From the IMG/VR virus record IMGVR_UViG_3300031976_000267, positions 1-39,738 of that record: 39,738 nucleotides of DNA; one strand, 5' to 3'. The stretch comes from a virus. The notes under the pieces are model-generated. The model saw only the letters and a program-made list of their open reading frames with translations. It ran no database searches and was not told the origin of the DNA. Numbering within the stretch: the first letter of the stretch is position 1; every line of letters starts with the position of its first letter. Positions 16,411 through 22,929 of the stretch are shown piece by piece. The position numbers and the translations under genes are program-made.

Positions 16411-16579
16411 ATTATTACGCAAAGTGTTAGCAACAGGTGGAGCTGATTGGCGAGACGCTAAACACGTACAAACAAAAGATCGGTTTGGTACTTTACTACC
16501 TACGATCTTTTTAGACCCAAAGTGCGGTCGTGCAATATATCGAAAAACAAAAACTATGGCACGAATGAGGGGTTCTTAA
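16391..16579 (+). CDS. Small basic phage protein
   Basis: The ATG at 16391 follows GGAGAAAAACT and gives 62 residues (NLKKAKLLRKVLATGG, then LDPKCGRAIYRKTKTMARMR). A longer reading from 16238 would overlap the lipoprotein gene almost completely and has no ribosome site. The LRK and CGRAIYR pattern recurs in short phage proteins of unknown function. High Lys/Arg content suggests nucleic-acid binding. Confidence 0.7.
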   Translation: MNLKKAKLLRKVLATGGADWRDAKHVQTKDRFGTLLPTIFLDPKCGRAIYRKTKTMARMRGS

Positions 16580-16585
16580 TAGTGC

Positions 16586-16615
16586 TTTACTTTGCTAACT
16601 TTCGTACTTTATACT
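16586..16615 (+). promoter_or_regulatory. Repeated-type promoter driving the structured RNA region
   Basis: AGTGCTTTACTTTG carries -35 TTTACT (16586-16591); after 18 nt comes -10 TATACT (16610-16615). Predicted start of transcription is near 16622. No coding sequence follows for about 525 nt. Confidence 0.75.
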
Positions 16616-16621
16616 ATAAGT

Positions 16622-17120
16622 ATGTTTACTAGAACAAGTTTGATAAGTCCAGAGAGATTCATATGATTACTCCATTAAATAATGATACCGAGCGGAGTTT
16701 TTTAGTTAGACCGCTCACCTCTCTGGCACAAAACGTGGTGCTGACAAGATTCACGAGGTCAGTTAAATGAGACTTGTTAAATACTCAAGCCACAACCAGT
16801 CAGCCATCGGGTGCGAGAAGGTTATCCCGAGAAGTGACTCAAAACTACTAGACCTTCAATGTGGTGATGTCCCGATCCTTGTAAAAGCCTGTACTTTCGA
16901 GTCGGTTAGGATGAACGGAGGTATATGTGGAAACCGAGTTCCTCTCATCGCCACACTTTTTACAGTTCCATGTGGATAGAGGGTTACACCAGAAAAATCC
17001 TGACTAGCGTGTGTAATCAAATAGTCAAAGCAGGTCGCACCTGCGATGCACATTGTTCCCTCACTTTAATTGCTCTCTACTTTAGCAGGTATGAGTTTTG
17101 AGAATAAAATAAACTCATCC
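16622..17120 (+). ncRNA. Long structured non-coding RNA candidate (about 500 nt)
   Basis: The stretch between 16580 and 17146 has no credible gene but folds on paper into ordered domains. Domain I is closed by 16633-16640 with 16771-16778; inside are CCAGAGAG/CTCTCTGG (16649-16656, 16719-16726), GAGCGG/CCGCTC (16690-16695, 16711-16716) and CTGAC/GTCAG (16741-16745, 16758-16762). Domain II is AGTCA/TGACT (16798, 16835) around TCGGG/CCCGA. Domain III is a 10-bp helix 16860-16869 with 16946-16955, around TCGGTT/AACCGA (16902, 16932). Domain IV is GAGGG/CCCTC (16979, 17058) around GGTTACAC/GTGTAATC and the hairpin GCAGGT-CGC-ACCTGC (17030-17044). A last hairpin is at 17091-17118. It has its own promoter. 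Base composition is richer in G and C than the neighbours. It does not match tmRNA, RNase P, group I or II introns or tRNA as far as I can see. It may also act as the 5' leader of gene 17147. Confidence 0.75.
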
Positions 17121-17146
17121 ATTTATTAATAAGAAAGGAGAAATAT

Positions 17147-17398
17147 ATGGATAAAGAAATAATGCAAATGATCGATACGCTTACACGTAGTCTCGATTTA
17201 TTAGTTGATACGCAACGTAAAACACAGGAGTTTATGCAAGCACAACTCGATGTGAATAATATGTTGATACAACGTATTAAAAAACTCGAGGTCGAAGCTA
17301 ACGTAATCAAAACAAAAGAACCTGTTGCGATTAACGATATCTTCGATACGATGATTAACCGTTTCAAAAAAGAAGGTGAAGATGCCACGAAAAGCTAA
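17147..17398 (+). CDS. Small coiled-coil protein
   Basis: An 83-residue protein, nearly all helical (MDKEIMQMIDTLTRSLDLLVDTQRKTQEFMQAQLDVNNMLIQRIKKLEVEA in heptad-like spacing, written here as one continuous helix region, residues 1-50). The strong AAGAAAGGAGAAA site precedes it. The nearest promoter is the one at 16586, so its mRNA would carry the structured RNA as a leader of about 525 nt. Residue pattern suggests an oligomeric coiled coil; function unknown. Confidence 0.7.
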   Translation: MDKEIMQMIDTLTRSLDLLVDTQRKTQEFMQAQLDVNNMLIQRIKKLEVEANVIKTKEPVAINDIFDTMINRFKKEGEDATKS

Positions 17399-17630
17399 AC
17401 CCAAGTTTGATTTAAACCCTATAGAACGAGCTGTTGCGACGATCGCTATTGCTTTAGAGCCTTATATAGCTGATCAAACGTCTGAAGAATATTTAGCACG
17501 TATGGATCGTAATAGAGTCGAAAGGGGTATAGCATTATTATTTGATACATTAGAAGCCGATGACGTTATCGATTATGAAAAAATAACCGATGCTATGTTA
17601 GAAGGTTTCGATTATAAGGAGGACTTATGA
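17382..17630 (+). CDS. Small protein, unknown
   Basis: The ATG at 17382 follows AGAAGG and is preferred to the GTG at 17376, giving 82 residues. A basic N-terminus (PRKAKPKF) leads into a helical, acidic body (ALEPYIADQTSEEYLARMD, ALLFDTLEADDVIDYEK). It overlaps both neighbours. No family recognised. Confidence 0.65.
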   Translation: MPRKAKPKFDLNPIERAVATIAIALEPYIADQTSEEYLARMDRNRVERGIALLFDTLEADDVIDYEKITDAMLEGFDYKEDL

Positions 17631-17806
17631 CACAACATAAGGCAGTCGTTGAGCAACAACGCGAAAAACTTGCACAAGAAGAAGATAATAACAAACTAGT
17701 TTCATATTATTATCAAAAAAGTCCAACAACGCATTATCGCGAACTTAAATATAAAAGCGGTCGAGTTGTTACAACAGATTTGAGTCATAAAAATGATGAT
17801 ATTTAG
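17627..17806 (+). CDS. Short hydrophilic protein (59 residues)
   Basis: The ATG at 17627 follows a perfect AAGGAGGAC site and overlaps the upstream stop as ATGA; 59 codons run to TAG at 17804-17806. The product starts MTQHKAVVEQQREKLAQEED and has a Tyr-rich centre (SYYYQKSPTTHYREL). It fills what would otherwise be a 160-nt gap. Function unknown. Confidence 0.7.
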   Translation: MTQHKAVVEQQREKLAQEEDNNKLVSYYYQKSPTTHYRELKYKSGRVVTTDLSHKNDDI

Positions 17807-17978
17807 AGAAACTTTTTGGAATACAGCTTATTGGGAAGAAAGAGGAATTGAATATTGGCTTGACTTTTTGTTTGTAGAAAACATCCAGTGGCAAATATTA
17901 ATTCCTGCTGTTTTATTAGGAATGTGTTTTGCATTAGTTGTATATAAATTAATAAAAATTACGAGGATGACTAAATGA
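17793..17978 (+). CDS. Small membrane protein
   Basis: A 61-residue protein with an aromatic N-terminal half and one clear membrane span (WQILIPAVLLGMCFALVVYK, about residues 34-53), followed by a basic tail (LIKITRMTK). ATG at 17793 or 17796 overlaps the previous gene. By the positive-inside rule the C-terminus would be cytoplasmic. It could act in exclusion or membrane remodelling; no family recognised. Confidence 0.65.
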   Translation: MMIFRETFWNTAYWEERGIEYWLDFLFVENIQWQILIPAVLLGMCFALVVYKLIKITRMTK

Positions 17979-18220
17979 GTGATTTCAATATGATGGGTGC
18001 TGTAGGTTATAGAATCTCACATACGGACGAATCACAAGATTATCCGATTGCTACCATTAAAATAGCATTTAAGCTTCCTGAGGGCGAAAACGGTCGAATC
18101 GAAATGTTTCACGTTCATGAAGCTTTACGCAGGATGATCGATAAAAAACAAATAGCTTTTGATTTAAGTCTACCACCTACCGAACCACCTAAAACTTGGA
18201 GTAATAATGAAAGTAATTGA
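17975..18220 (+). CDS. Small protein, unknown
   Basis: An 81-residue protein of alternating beta and helix (VGYRISHTDESQDYPIATIKIAF, then MFHVHEALRRMID). The ATGA overlap with the upstream stop and the GAGGA site support the start. No motif recognised. It overlaps the MazG-like gene by 14 nt. Confidence 0.65.
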   Translation: MSDFNMMGAVGYRISHTDESQDYPIATIKIAFKLPEGENGRIEMFHVHEALRRMIDKKQIAFDLSLPPTEPPKTWSNNESN

Positions 18221-18512
18221 TGATATAGCTGATTGGGCGGAAGTCCGTGGTCTACTTTATGGTCCCGATATACAACCTGAAAAACAGATGTTGAAACTTG
18301 TAGAAGAAGTCGGTGAAACAGCTCGAGCACTCGCTTACGATGATGCACCTGGATTAAAAGACGGGATAGGGGATTGTGTTGTTTGTTTGATCGTTTTAGC
18401 CGAACAAAAAGGTTTAACGCTCGAGGAGTGCATGCAAGCCGCTTACGATGAGATATCTGGTCGTACAGGTCGATTGGAAAACGGTTTATGGAAGAAACAA
18501 GAAGACCTCTAG
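18207..18512 (+). CDS. MazG-like nucleotide pyrophosphohydrolase
   Basis: A 101-residue protein with the EExxE motif in LVEEVGETARAL (E33, E34, E37) and the downstream metal pair in LKDGIGDCVVCLIVL (D52, D56). This is the all-alpha NTP-pyrophosphohydrolase core. Phage MazG-like enzymes may lower ppGpp or cleanse nucleotide pools. With the TS-family and HMUDK-like genes it may remove an unwanted dNTP from the pool. Strict ExxD is changed to GxxD, though D52 may substitute. Last gene of its operon. Confidence 0.8.
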   Translation: MKVIDDIADWAEVRGLLYGPDIQPEKQMLKLVEEVGETARALAYDDAPGLKDGIGDCVVCLIVLAEQKGLTLEECMQAAYDEISGRTGRLENGLWKKQEDL

Positions 18513-18534
18513 GTTTCTTGCCTTCTAGTACTGC

Positions 18535-18562
18535 TTTACTTCGCGGTACTCTTAGGCATACT
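18535..18562 (+). promoter_or_regulatory. Repeated-type promoter with 9-bp leader hairpin
   Basis: CTGCTTTACTTCG carries -35 TTTACT (18535-18540); 16 nt later is -10 CATACT (18557-18562). The leader starts with GTTATTAAA-TGG-TTTAATAAC (18570-18590), then AGAAAGGAGAAAG before 18613. Confidence 0.7.
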
Positions 18563-18612
18563 TGTATTAGTTATTAAATGGTTTAATAACATTAACTAGA
18601 AAGGAGAAAGAT

Positions 18613-18960
18613 ATGGATATTGAAAAAATCCAACAACAGGTGGCTGACCTTAAAAACAATGTCAGTTTATTAGAACATGCTACAGTCAGCGAATTTAATT
18701 CAGACTTACTGACTTCATTACATCGTATTACCGATGTTTTAGATGATTTACAGCCTCGAGTAATCGATCCTGCTGATTTATCGAAAGAAGCCGAGCAAAA
18801 AGTACTTAATACATTATCTGAGCTAACTGCTCGTATCGATAATATAGAAGCTCGTGAGTACACTGAAGAAGGTATCGAAGATATCGCCAAAGGTGCTATC
18901 CAAAATATGGATTTCAGTGCCGAGTTAGACGACGGTAGTTTATCAGTGTGGGCAAGATGA
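18613..18960 (+). CDS. Coiled-coil protein with acidic C-terminus
   Basis: A 115-residue protein, helical through most of its length (IEKIQQQVADLKNNVSLLEHA; LSELTARIDNIEAREY), ending in an acidic segment DDGSLSVWAR. It resembles the small helical protein at 17147 in style, though not clearly in sequence. It has the strong cassette ribosome site and is coupled to 18957 by ATGA. Function unknown. Confidence 0.7.
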   Translation: MDIEKIQQQVADLKNNVSLLEHATVSEFNSDLLTSLHRITDVLDDLQPRVIDPADLSKEAEQKVLNTLSELTARIDNIEAREYTEEGIEDIAKGAIQNMDFSAELDDGSLSVWAR

Positions 18961-19340
18961 TACACGGACTACTTATCGACCCGTTCGAGCAAATTGTTAC
19001 CAGAGTAGAGTTGTCAGAAGACTCTACTCTAGCTGACGCTAAGAAATTTATGCAACTTGAAGGACCTATTGATATTGTTACATTAACTGATGATACGATG
19101 GTCATAGTTGATGATGAGGGTTTACTTAAAGATGAAGTATTAGGTGGTCAACGATATTTCAAACTATCAGAGTTCCATCAGCCATTAGCAGGTCGTGCCA
19201 TTATTGTTGGTTATGATGATGAGGGTGCGACTATTAGCGGTAGTTATAATGCTGATACGATCGAGTGGATGCCTGAAGATCATGTCGAAGAACCTTTTAT
19301 GCAGTTTATACCGATTCCCGATGAGAAGGAGATGCACTGA
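18957..19340 (+). CDS. DUF3846-like small protein
   Basis: ATG at 18957 overlaps the upstream stop (ATGA) and gives 127 residues; a GTG at 18948 lacks support. The pattern LLIDPFEQIVTRVEL, VDDEGLLKDEV, YFKLSEFHQPLAGRAIIVGYDDEG resembles DUF3846 proteins of phages and plasmids, which have no known activity. C-terminus IEWMPEDHVEE is acidic. It is coupled to the next gene. Confidence 0.6.
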   Translation: MIHGLLIDPFEQIVTRVELSEDSTLADAKKFMQLEGPIDIVTLTDDTMVIVDDEGLLKDEVLGGQRYFKLSEFHQPLAGRAIIVGYDDEGATISGSYNADTIEWMPEDHVEEPFMQFIPIPDEKEMH

Positions 19341-19687
19341 TGAAACAAGAAAAATTAATTATTTCTTATCATTTATTTGTTCCATGGATACATGAAGAAT
19401 ACAATCGAGCTGATTTATTAGAAGCTTGGTCTAGTGGTGAGTCTCCCGAAGACCATGCACTAAGTATTGCAGGTTGTTTTCCTATAGGACATTTTAATAA
19501 TTGGGATGAAGTAAAACATCACTGGGACGACATACCTTATGACGGCAGTAAAGATACTGACGACTTAAAATTTAAAACTTGGTCTGAGTTTTATGACCAT
19601 GATGGTTATGTTGACGGTTTACCTGATACTTTAGATGTCGAGTGGGATTACGATGATAAGCACTTTACACCTATATCAGTAAGATGA
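19340..19687 (+). CDS. Small acidic protein, unknown
   Basis: A 115-residue Asp/Glu/Trp-rich protein (WSSGESPEDHALSIAGC; WDEVKHHWDDIPYDGSKDTDDL). ATG follows AAGGAG in the end of the upstream gene. Such acidic small proteins are typical of phage takeover or anti-defence regions, but no family is recognised. Confidence 0.65.
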   Translation: MKQEKLIISYHLFVPWIHEEYNRADLLEAWSSGESPEDHALSIAGCFPIGHFNNWDEVKHHWDDIPYDGSKDTDDLKFKTWSEFYDHDGYVDGLPDTLDVEWDYDDKHFTPISVR

Positions 19688-19851
19688 GGTTTGTACCACA
19701 ACTAAGCGAAGAACAGGTCAAATTTTGGGTAGAAACCGAAAATATCGATTATGTCGAGATTATTAAGTTGATTGCTAATGGCGAGATGAGCCCTAAAGCA
19801 TTAAATACTGAAATATTTGATAACGAAAACTGGGATCCAACGGAGGAATAA
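19684..19851 (+). CDS. Short acidic protein (55 residues)
   Basis: The ATG at 19684 overlaps the upstream stop as ATGA and 55 codons run to TAA at 19849-19851; the next gene begins 3 nt later. Product starts MRFVPQLSEEQVKFWVETEN and ends NENWDPTEE. It fills the interval between two genes exactly, with coupling on the left and the next gene's GGAGG inside its end, so it is very likely real. Function unknown. Confidence 0.75.
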   Translation: MRFVPQLSEEQVKFWVETENIDYVEIIKLIANGEMSPKALNTEIFDNENWDPTEE

Positions 19852-19853
19852 TT

Positions 19854-20285
19854 ATGGGATTAGATTGTTATATTAAACACGACGACTGTGAGACCGATTT
19901 TACTTACGAAGATGATCCACGTATAAAAAACGTGAACTTAATCGGTGGGATGATGAGCGGTCACGGTGCCGACGGATCGTTTCGAGGTAAATATTATGAA
20001 CCTTTAATGGATGAGTTGATGCAAGAAGATTGTATATGGCATACAGAAGAGAGTATTCATATTCAAACGTCTGAGTTAAAAGAACAAGCTCAAGCTCTAG
20101 CTGATTTATTACATGCGATCGAATCAGATGCTAAAGAAGAAGAACGCACTTTAGAACACGATACGATAATTTATCAAACACATCACGGATCACCGTATGA
20201 ATATACTTATCAAGAAGTCAAAGACTTAGAATTGTTATTACGTTGTGCGAGTGAGTTTAATGCGAGAATGGTTTGTTGGTGGTAG
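19854..20285 (+). CDS. Small phage protein (MGLDCYI type), unknown
   Basis: A 143-residue protein starting MGLDCYIKHDDCETDF, with a Gly-rich GGMMSGHGADGSFRGKYYEPLMDEL stretch (residues 33-57) and a helical, acidic C-terminal half. Similar MGLDC-starting proteins with FRGK are scattered among phages and are of unknown function. Three Cys and several His might bind metal. The gene ends its operon; the next promoter begins 12 nt later. GGAGG precedes the start. Confidence 0.7.
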   Translation: MGLDCYIKHDDCETDFTYEDDPRIKNVNLIGGMMSGHGADGSFRGKYYEPLMDELMQEDCIWHTEESIHIQTSELKEQAQALADLLHAIESDAKEEERTLEHDTIIYQTHHGSPYEYTYQEVKDLELLLRCASEFNARMVCWW

Positions 20286-20296
20286 TGCAGGGCTGC

Positions 20297-20324
20297 TTTT
20301 ATTCGCTAGGCTCGGCTTTATACT
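20297..20324 (+). promoter_or_regulatory. Repeated-type promoter, variant -35
   Basis: CTGCTTTTATTCG carries -35 TTTTAT (20297-20302); 16 nt later is -10 TATACT (20319-20324), followed by ATATATAAG. AAGGAG precedes gene 20359. Confidence 0.6.
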
Positions 20325-20358
20325 ATATATAAGTAAAAAATAACTAAGGAGATTTACT

Positions 20359-20592
20359 ATGAGTGATAAAACTAAACCACTTTCGATTCACGAGTCGAAT
20401 TTATTCTGGACTCCAGAAAGTTCAGAAGAGTTGAACGCTTACATCGATAAGCATATACCTGAAGAGGCTGTACTGATGCATATGGCGTGTGCATTCCAGC
20501 AGAACTTGATTGTTAACACCGTATTGAAGTACGGTATTGAGAACACCGAGTTTGTTGCCGCTAAACCATTGTTTACGAAGAAAGAAGCATGA
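20359..20592 (+). CDS. Small protein, unknown
   Basis: A 77-residue protein (SDKTKPLSIHESNLFWTPESSEELNAY, shown in parts: residues 1-27 polar, 28-70 helical). ACTAAGGAG precedes the ATG. No family recognised. It is first in a two-gene unit with the zinc-finger gene and overlaps it by ATGA. Confidence 0.7.
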   Translation: MSDKTKPLSIHESNLFWTPESSEELNAYIDKHIPEEAVLMHMACAFQQNLIVNTVLKYGIENTEFVAAKPLFTKKEA

Positions 20593-20783
20593 CCGACTGT
20601 ACTCTATGTGACGAACCTATTAGCCAAGGACGAAGAAGCCTTGGCTATATGACTTGTTTAGGTTGTGGTGAAGCCGCAGCCAACGAGTTAGCGGAACAGC
20701 GTAAAAAACAGATTGCTCCAGTGTATAACAAAGGAGCTTATCAATATATAACTGAAAACGATTTAGAGACTATCGGGAGGTAG
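20589..20783 (+). CDS. Small four-cysteine zinc-finger protein
   Basis: A 64-residue protein with CTLC near residues 4-7 and CLGC near 25-28, spaced like a zinc ribbon or DksA/TraR-type finger, followed by a helical basic segment (NELAEQRKKQIAPV). TraR-like phage proteins bind host RNA polymerase; that role is possible here but there is no DksA acidic tip. ATGA-coupled to 20359. Confidence 0.7.
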   Translation: MTDCTLCDEPISQGRRSLGYMTCLGCGEAAANELAEQRKKQIAPVYNKGAYQYITENDLETIGR

Positions 20784-20795
20784 CTCTATTACTGC

Positions 20796-20823
20796 TTTAA
20801 TTCGGCTTGGTCGCAGTTATACT
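20796..20823 (+). promoter_or_regulatory. Repeated-type promoter
   Basis: CTGCTTTAATTCGG carries -35 TTTAAT (20796-20801); 16 nt later is -10 TATACT (20818-20823), then TAGTT-AAA-AACTA as a small leader hairpin (20829-20841). AGAAAGGAGAAAG precedes 20867. Confidence 0.65.
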
Positions 20824-20866
20824 ATATATAGTTAAAAACTAACCATTAATTAGAAAGGAGAAAGCA

Positions 20867-21169
20867 ATGGAAAAAGAACTAAAAGAAATTATCGATATGT
20901 TGAATAAAAACGAACGTCGATTAGTCGGTGAGGATGGTGGAATGGCTTTGAATGTACTCGCTACGTATCTATCGCCTGTTGGTATTATAAATGCTGGTCG
21001 TATTGATTATGGCTTCGGTGGTATTTGTGATCTTATAATACGAATCTATAACTACGGTGATTGGAAATTTGTAGTCCAGGAAGATGTTGATGCAAAACCA
21101 GTGCATGACGGTGGTACAGTGTATACAGGGACTGTCGATTTATATAATATCAATAGCAGGGCAGTATGA
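20867..21169 (+). CDS. Small protein, unknown
   Basis: A 100-residue protein with a charged helical start (EKELKEIIDMLNKNERRLVGE) and a Gly-rich, beta-like remainder (GIINAGRIDYGFGGICDLIIRIY). It has the cassette ribosome site and is ATGA-coupled to the membrane peptide at 21166. No family recognised. Confidence 0.7.
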   Translation: MEKELKEIIDMLNKNERRLVGEDGGMALNVLATYLSPVGIINAGRIDYGFGGICDLIIRIYNYGDWKFVVQEDVDAKPVHDGGTVYTGTVDLYNINSRAV

Positions 21170-21279
21170 GAGACCCAGACAATATGTTATTGTTCTTTAT
21201 GTTCGGCTTAGTGGCGTTAGTGATAGCGTCGTACGTTGCTTTATTTCCGCTAATTCCTAGCTATACTATATATAGTTAA
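21166..21279 (+). CDS. 37-residue membrane peptide
   Basis: ATG at 21166 overlaps the upstream stop (ATGA); 37 codons run to TAA at 21277-21279. After MRDPDN the sequence is one hydrophobic span (LLFFMFGLVALVIASYVALF, residues 8-27) and a short tail. The promoter of the next operon lies inside its 3' half, which constrains its C-terminal codons. Small membrane peptides of this kind can act in exclusion or lysis timing; no evidence here. Confidence 0.6.
   Translation: MRDPDNMLLFFMFGLVALVIASYVALFPLIPSYTIYS
21240..21267 (+). promoter_or_regulatory. Repeated-type promoter inside gene 21166
   Basis: TTGCTTTATTTCCG carries -35 TTTATT (21240-21245); 16 nt later is -10 TATACT (21262-21267) with ATATATAGTT following, as in the promoter at 20796. 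AAGAAAGGAGAAAG precedes 21319. Confidence 0.65.
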
Positions 21280-21318
21280 AAAATAACTTTTAGCGATTAA
21301 CTAAGAAAGGAGAAAGAT

Positions 21319-21588
21319 ATGAGAATATTAACTAAAGAAGAGATTGATGCTTATAACCAAGGTATCAACGACGCGAAAGCAGGATTACCTTGTGACGCAT
21401 CGAAAACACGGGTAACAGCGAACTACTTCGGAAAGTATGTCAACGATTACTATGACGGTTATACAGCAGCAGAAGCAGGGATTAAGTTACATACTAGATA
21501 CCCTGAGAATGATTCTACCGTGGTAGAATTAGAGTATGAGGAGTGCTTGATGTCAGAAGACGCTTATTACGAATCAGCGTTAGCATGA
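21319..21588 (+). CDS. Small protein, unknown
   Basis: An 89-residue protein (MRILTKEEIDAYNQGINDAK, then YFGKYVNDYYDGYTAAEAGIKLH). The two repeated (D/N)AY..G or DGY.AAEAG segments resemble short phage proteins with a Gly/Tyr-rich helical hairpin. Acidic C-terminus. Strong cassette ribosome site; coupled to 21585 by ATGA. Confidence 0.7.
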   Translation: MRILTKEEIDAYNQGINDAKAGLPCDASKTRVTANYFGKYVNDYYDGYTAAEAGIKLHTRYPENDSTVVELEYEECLMSEDAYYESALA

Positions 21589-21986
21589 TGAAAGAACTAT
21601 ACGATAGAATACAAATAGAACTTGATAAACATCGAGTTGACGAATGGCATTCAGTTATACCATTATCAGAGGATGGAGCGTCTTTAGTTGATGATATGAC
21701 CGAGGTGAGTTATCCAGGAGGACACCAACAAAACGGTTTATTCTTACACGAGAATGAGCAGTCTATGATTAATCCGAAAGATGCATATACGACAGTTGCT
21801 TACGGAATGATGTTAGAAGATAACGATTATATTTATAATATATTCGCGGTCAGTGGAGGATGTGAACATCATGAAGGTCATATAGCTCAGATTACGAGAC
21901 ACGATAAACAAAAGAAAGAACCTACACAAGGTGAAACTTTCGGAGTTACGGAGTCAGCGATCTACTACGACGAAAACGGAATGTAA
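21585..21986 (+). CDS. Small protein, unknown; last gene of rightward block
   Basis: ATG at 21585 overlaps the upstream stop; 133 residues. Central part is His/Asp/Glu-rich (YPGGHQQNGLFLHENEQ; GGCEHHEGHIAQITRHDK), which could coordinate metal. No family recognised. A long terminator follows, marking the end of the early/middle transcription block. Confidence 0.7.
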   Translation: MMKELYDRIQIELDKHRVDEWHSVIPLSEDGASLVDDMTEVSYPGGHQQNGLFLHENEQSMINPKDAYTTVAYGMMLEDNDYIYNIFAVSGGCEHHEGHIAQITRHDKQKKEPTQGETFGVTESAIYYDENGM

Positions 21987-22002
21987 GATTATCTAATCTT
22001 TG

Positions 22003-22037
22003 CCCTCGGTCAGCGGTGCGTTGGTCGGGGGTTTTTT
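22003..22037 (+). terminator. Strong rho-independent terminator ending the rightward block
   Basis: CCCTCGGTCAGC (22003-22014) pairs with GTTGGTCGGGGG (22020-22031 in register) through 12 consecutive Watson-Crick or G-U pairs around the loop GGTGC, followed by TTTTTT at 22032-22037. Confidence 0.85.
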
Positions 22038-22116
22038 ATGTCTATCATGTTCTATTAATCTATGTGTATTGTTATTCTCAAAATTAAAAAAGTTTTTCAA
22101 AAAAGTTTTTCAAATG

Positions 22117-22254
22117 TACTAATATCTCTAATAAACTAATAGATTCGTTCTGTAAGTCTCTTGGTTACTCTATTCTTTGATTCTGCAAAACTAATAGAAT
22201 TCTATTACTCTATTAGAAACTATGGTAAGATTACCTAGAGGGCATGAGAAAACT
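22117..22254. repeat. Element B: right copy of the inverted intergenic element
   Basis: Read on the minus strand from 22254, it has the same four blocks as 386-512 in the same order, including the exact 18-mer (plus-strand AGAGGGCATGAGAAAACT at 22237-22254). Downstream of the 18-mer, both copies reach TTGTAATA after 27-28 nt. Here that leads toward terS at 22315. Confidence 0.75.
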
Positions 22255-22314
22255 ATTTATTTGATAATAAAACTAATATGATTGTAATAACTTTATGCGA
22301 AGCTCGGAGGTAGA

Positions 22315-22845
22315 ATGAAACAGCTGACATACACGTCATTAATGCCAACAGAAGATGGTAAAGGATTCATTGACGATAGTGGTAAGATTTGGCAGCCACT
22401 CAACTCTAAACAAAAGAAATTTTGTAAGGAGTACTTCAAAGGACAAACAGCTACTGAAGCCGCGATAAAAGCAGGGTATACGAAGGATCGCAAGGGTGCG
22501 AAGACACAGGGAAGTGTATTACTAAATCATAACCCAGTTGTAAAGAATTACTTGATCGACTTGGAAATCGCAGCTTCGGAAAGAGATGCAGTTTCCCTGG
22601 AAGCACACCTCTCTACTCTACACGACCTTAGAGAGGAGGCGAAGGACCAAGGTCAAATATCCGCAGCCATCACAGCCGAGGTCCATCGAGGGAAGGCAGG
22701 TGGACTCTACATCGATCGACGTGAAATATTAACAGCGAAAATCGATCTGATGTCCAAGGACGATATACTCGATCGACTCGAAAACCTTATTAAGAAAAGA
22801 ACTTTGGATGCAAAAGTTGTTGAAGGAGAGATAGCCGCGGACTAA
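22315..22845 (+). CDS. terS: Terminase small subunit
   Basis: A 176-residue protein. LNSKQKKFCKEYFKGQTATEAAIKAGYTKDRKGAKTQGSVLLNH (broken here for length: residues 29-50 and 51-72) is the helix-turn-helix DNA-recognition region of Terminase_2-type small subunits. Middle residues form an oligomerisation helix and the C-terminus (DDILDRLENLIKKRTLDAKVVEGE) would contact TerL. It is unusual that 3.8 kb separate it from terL. A GGAGG site precedes the ATG; element B lies upstream. Confidence 0.85.
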   Translation: MKQLTYTSLMPTEDGKGFIDDSGKIWQPLNSKQKKFCKEYFKGQTATEAAIKAGYTKDRKGAKTQGSVLLNHNPVVKNYLIDLEIAASERDAVSLEAHLSTLHDLREEAKDQGQISAAITAEVHRGKAGGLYIDRREILTAKIDLMSKDDILDRLENLIKKRTLDAKVVEGEIAAD

Positions 22846-22848
22846 GAC

Positions 22849-22860
22849 TCGTGCGAATCG
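22849..22860. repeat. Single copy of the TCGTGCGAATCG word
   Basis: These 12 nt recur exactly at 23452-23463 within the ATTCGTGCGAATCG repeat. The copy sits just after the terS stop and before the promoter at 22896, where a regulator could bind. Confidence 0.5.
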
Positions 22861-22895
22861 CTCCTGGTGGCATAATCCTGGACTCTTTTTAGTGC

Positions 22896-22929
22896 TTTAC
22901 TTTCGCTTGTTTGTAAGCAATAATATACT
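22896..22929 (+). promoter_or_regulatory. Repeated-type promoter before gene 22980
   Basis: AGTGCTTTACTTTCG carries -35 TTTACT (22896-22901). The -10 is less regular: AATAAT (22919-22924, 17-nt spacer) or TATACT (22924-22929, 22-nt spacer). The leader has the hairpin CTTAAATA-AAGGT-TATTTAAG (22933-22953), then AAAGAAAGGAGAA. Confidence 0.6.

Larger units (their letters stand above)
21986..22314. promoter_or_regulatory. Terminator plus AT-rich control region before terS
   Basis: This gap holds a small hairpin AGATTA/TAATCT (21986-21999), the main terminator (22003-22037), two copies of AGTTTTTCAAA-like words near 22090-22113, the inverted element B (22117-22254) and a GGAGG site before terS. 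No gene is seen in it. Confidence 0.7.

Noticed and set aside
16238-16579. Longer 113-codon reading of gene 16391
   Set aside because: It would overlap the lipoprotein gene almost completely and has no ribosome site; the ATG at 16391 follows GGAGAAAAACT and gives the basic protein alone.
16767-16979. Open frame of 70 codons inside the structured RNA region
   Set aside because: No suitable ribosome site (GAGG lies 12 nt away), amino-acid usage is unlike the phage's genes (many Cys, few Lys/Glu/Asp), and its bases are used in the predicted helices of domains II and III.
16622-17120. tmRNA, RNase P RNA, group I or II intron, or tRNA as identity of the structured RNA
   Set aside because: No acceptor-like ends with a tag frame, no GAGGAAAGTCC-type core, no intron P/Q/R/S or domain V signature, and no tRNA cloverleaf could be found by eye.
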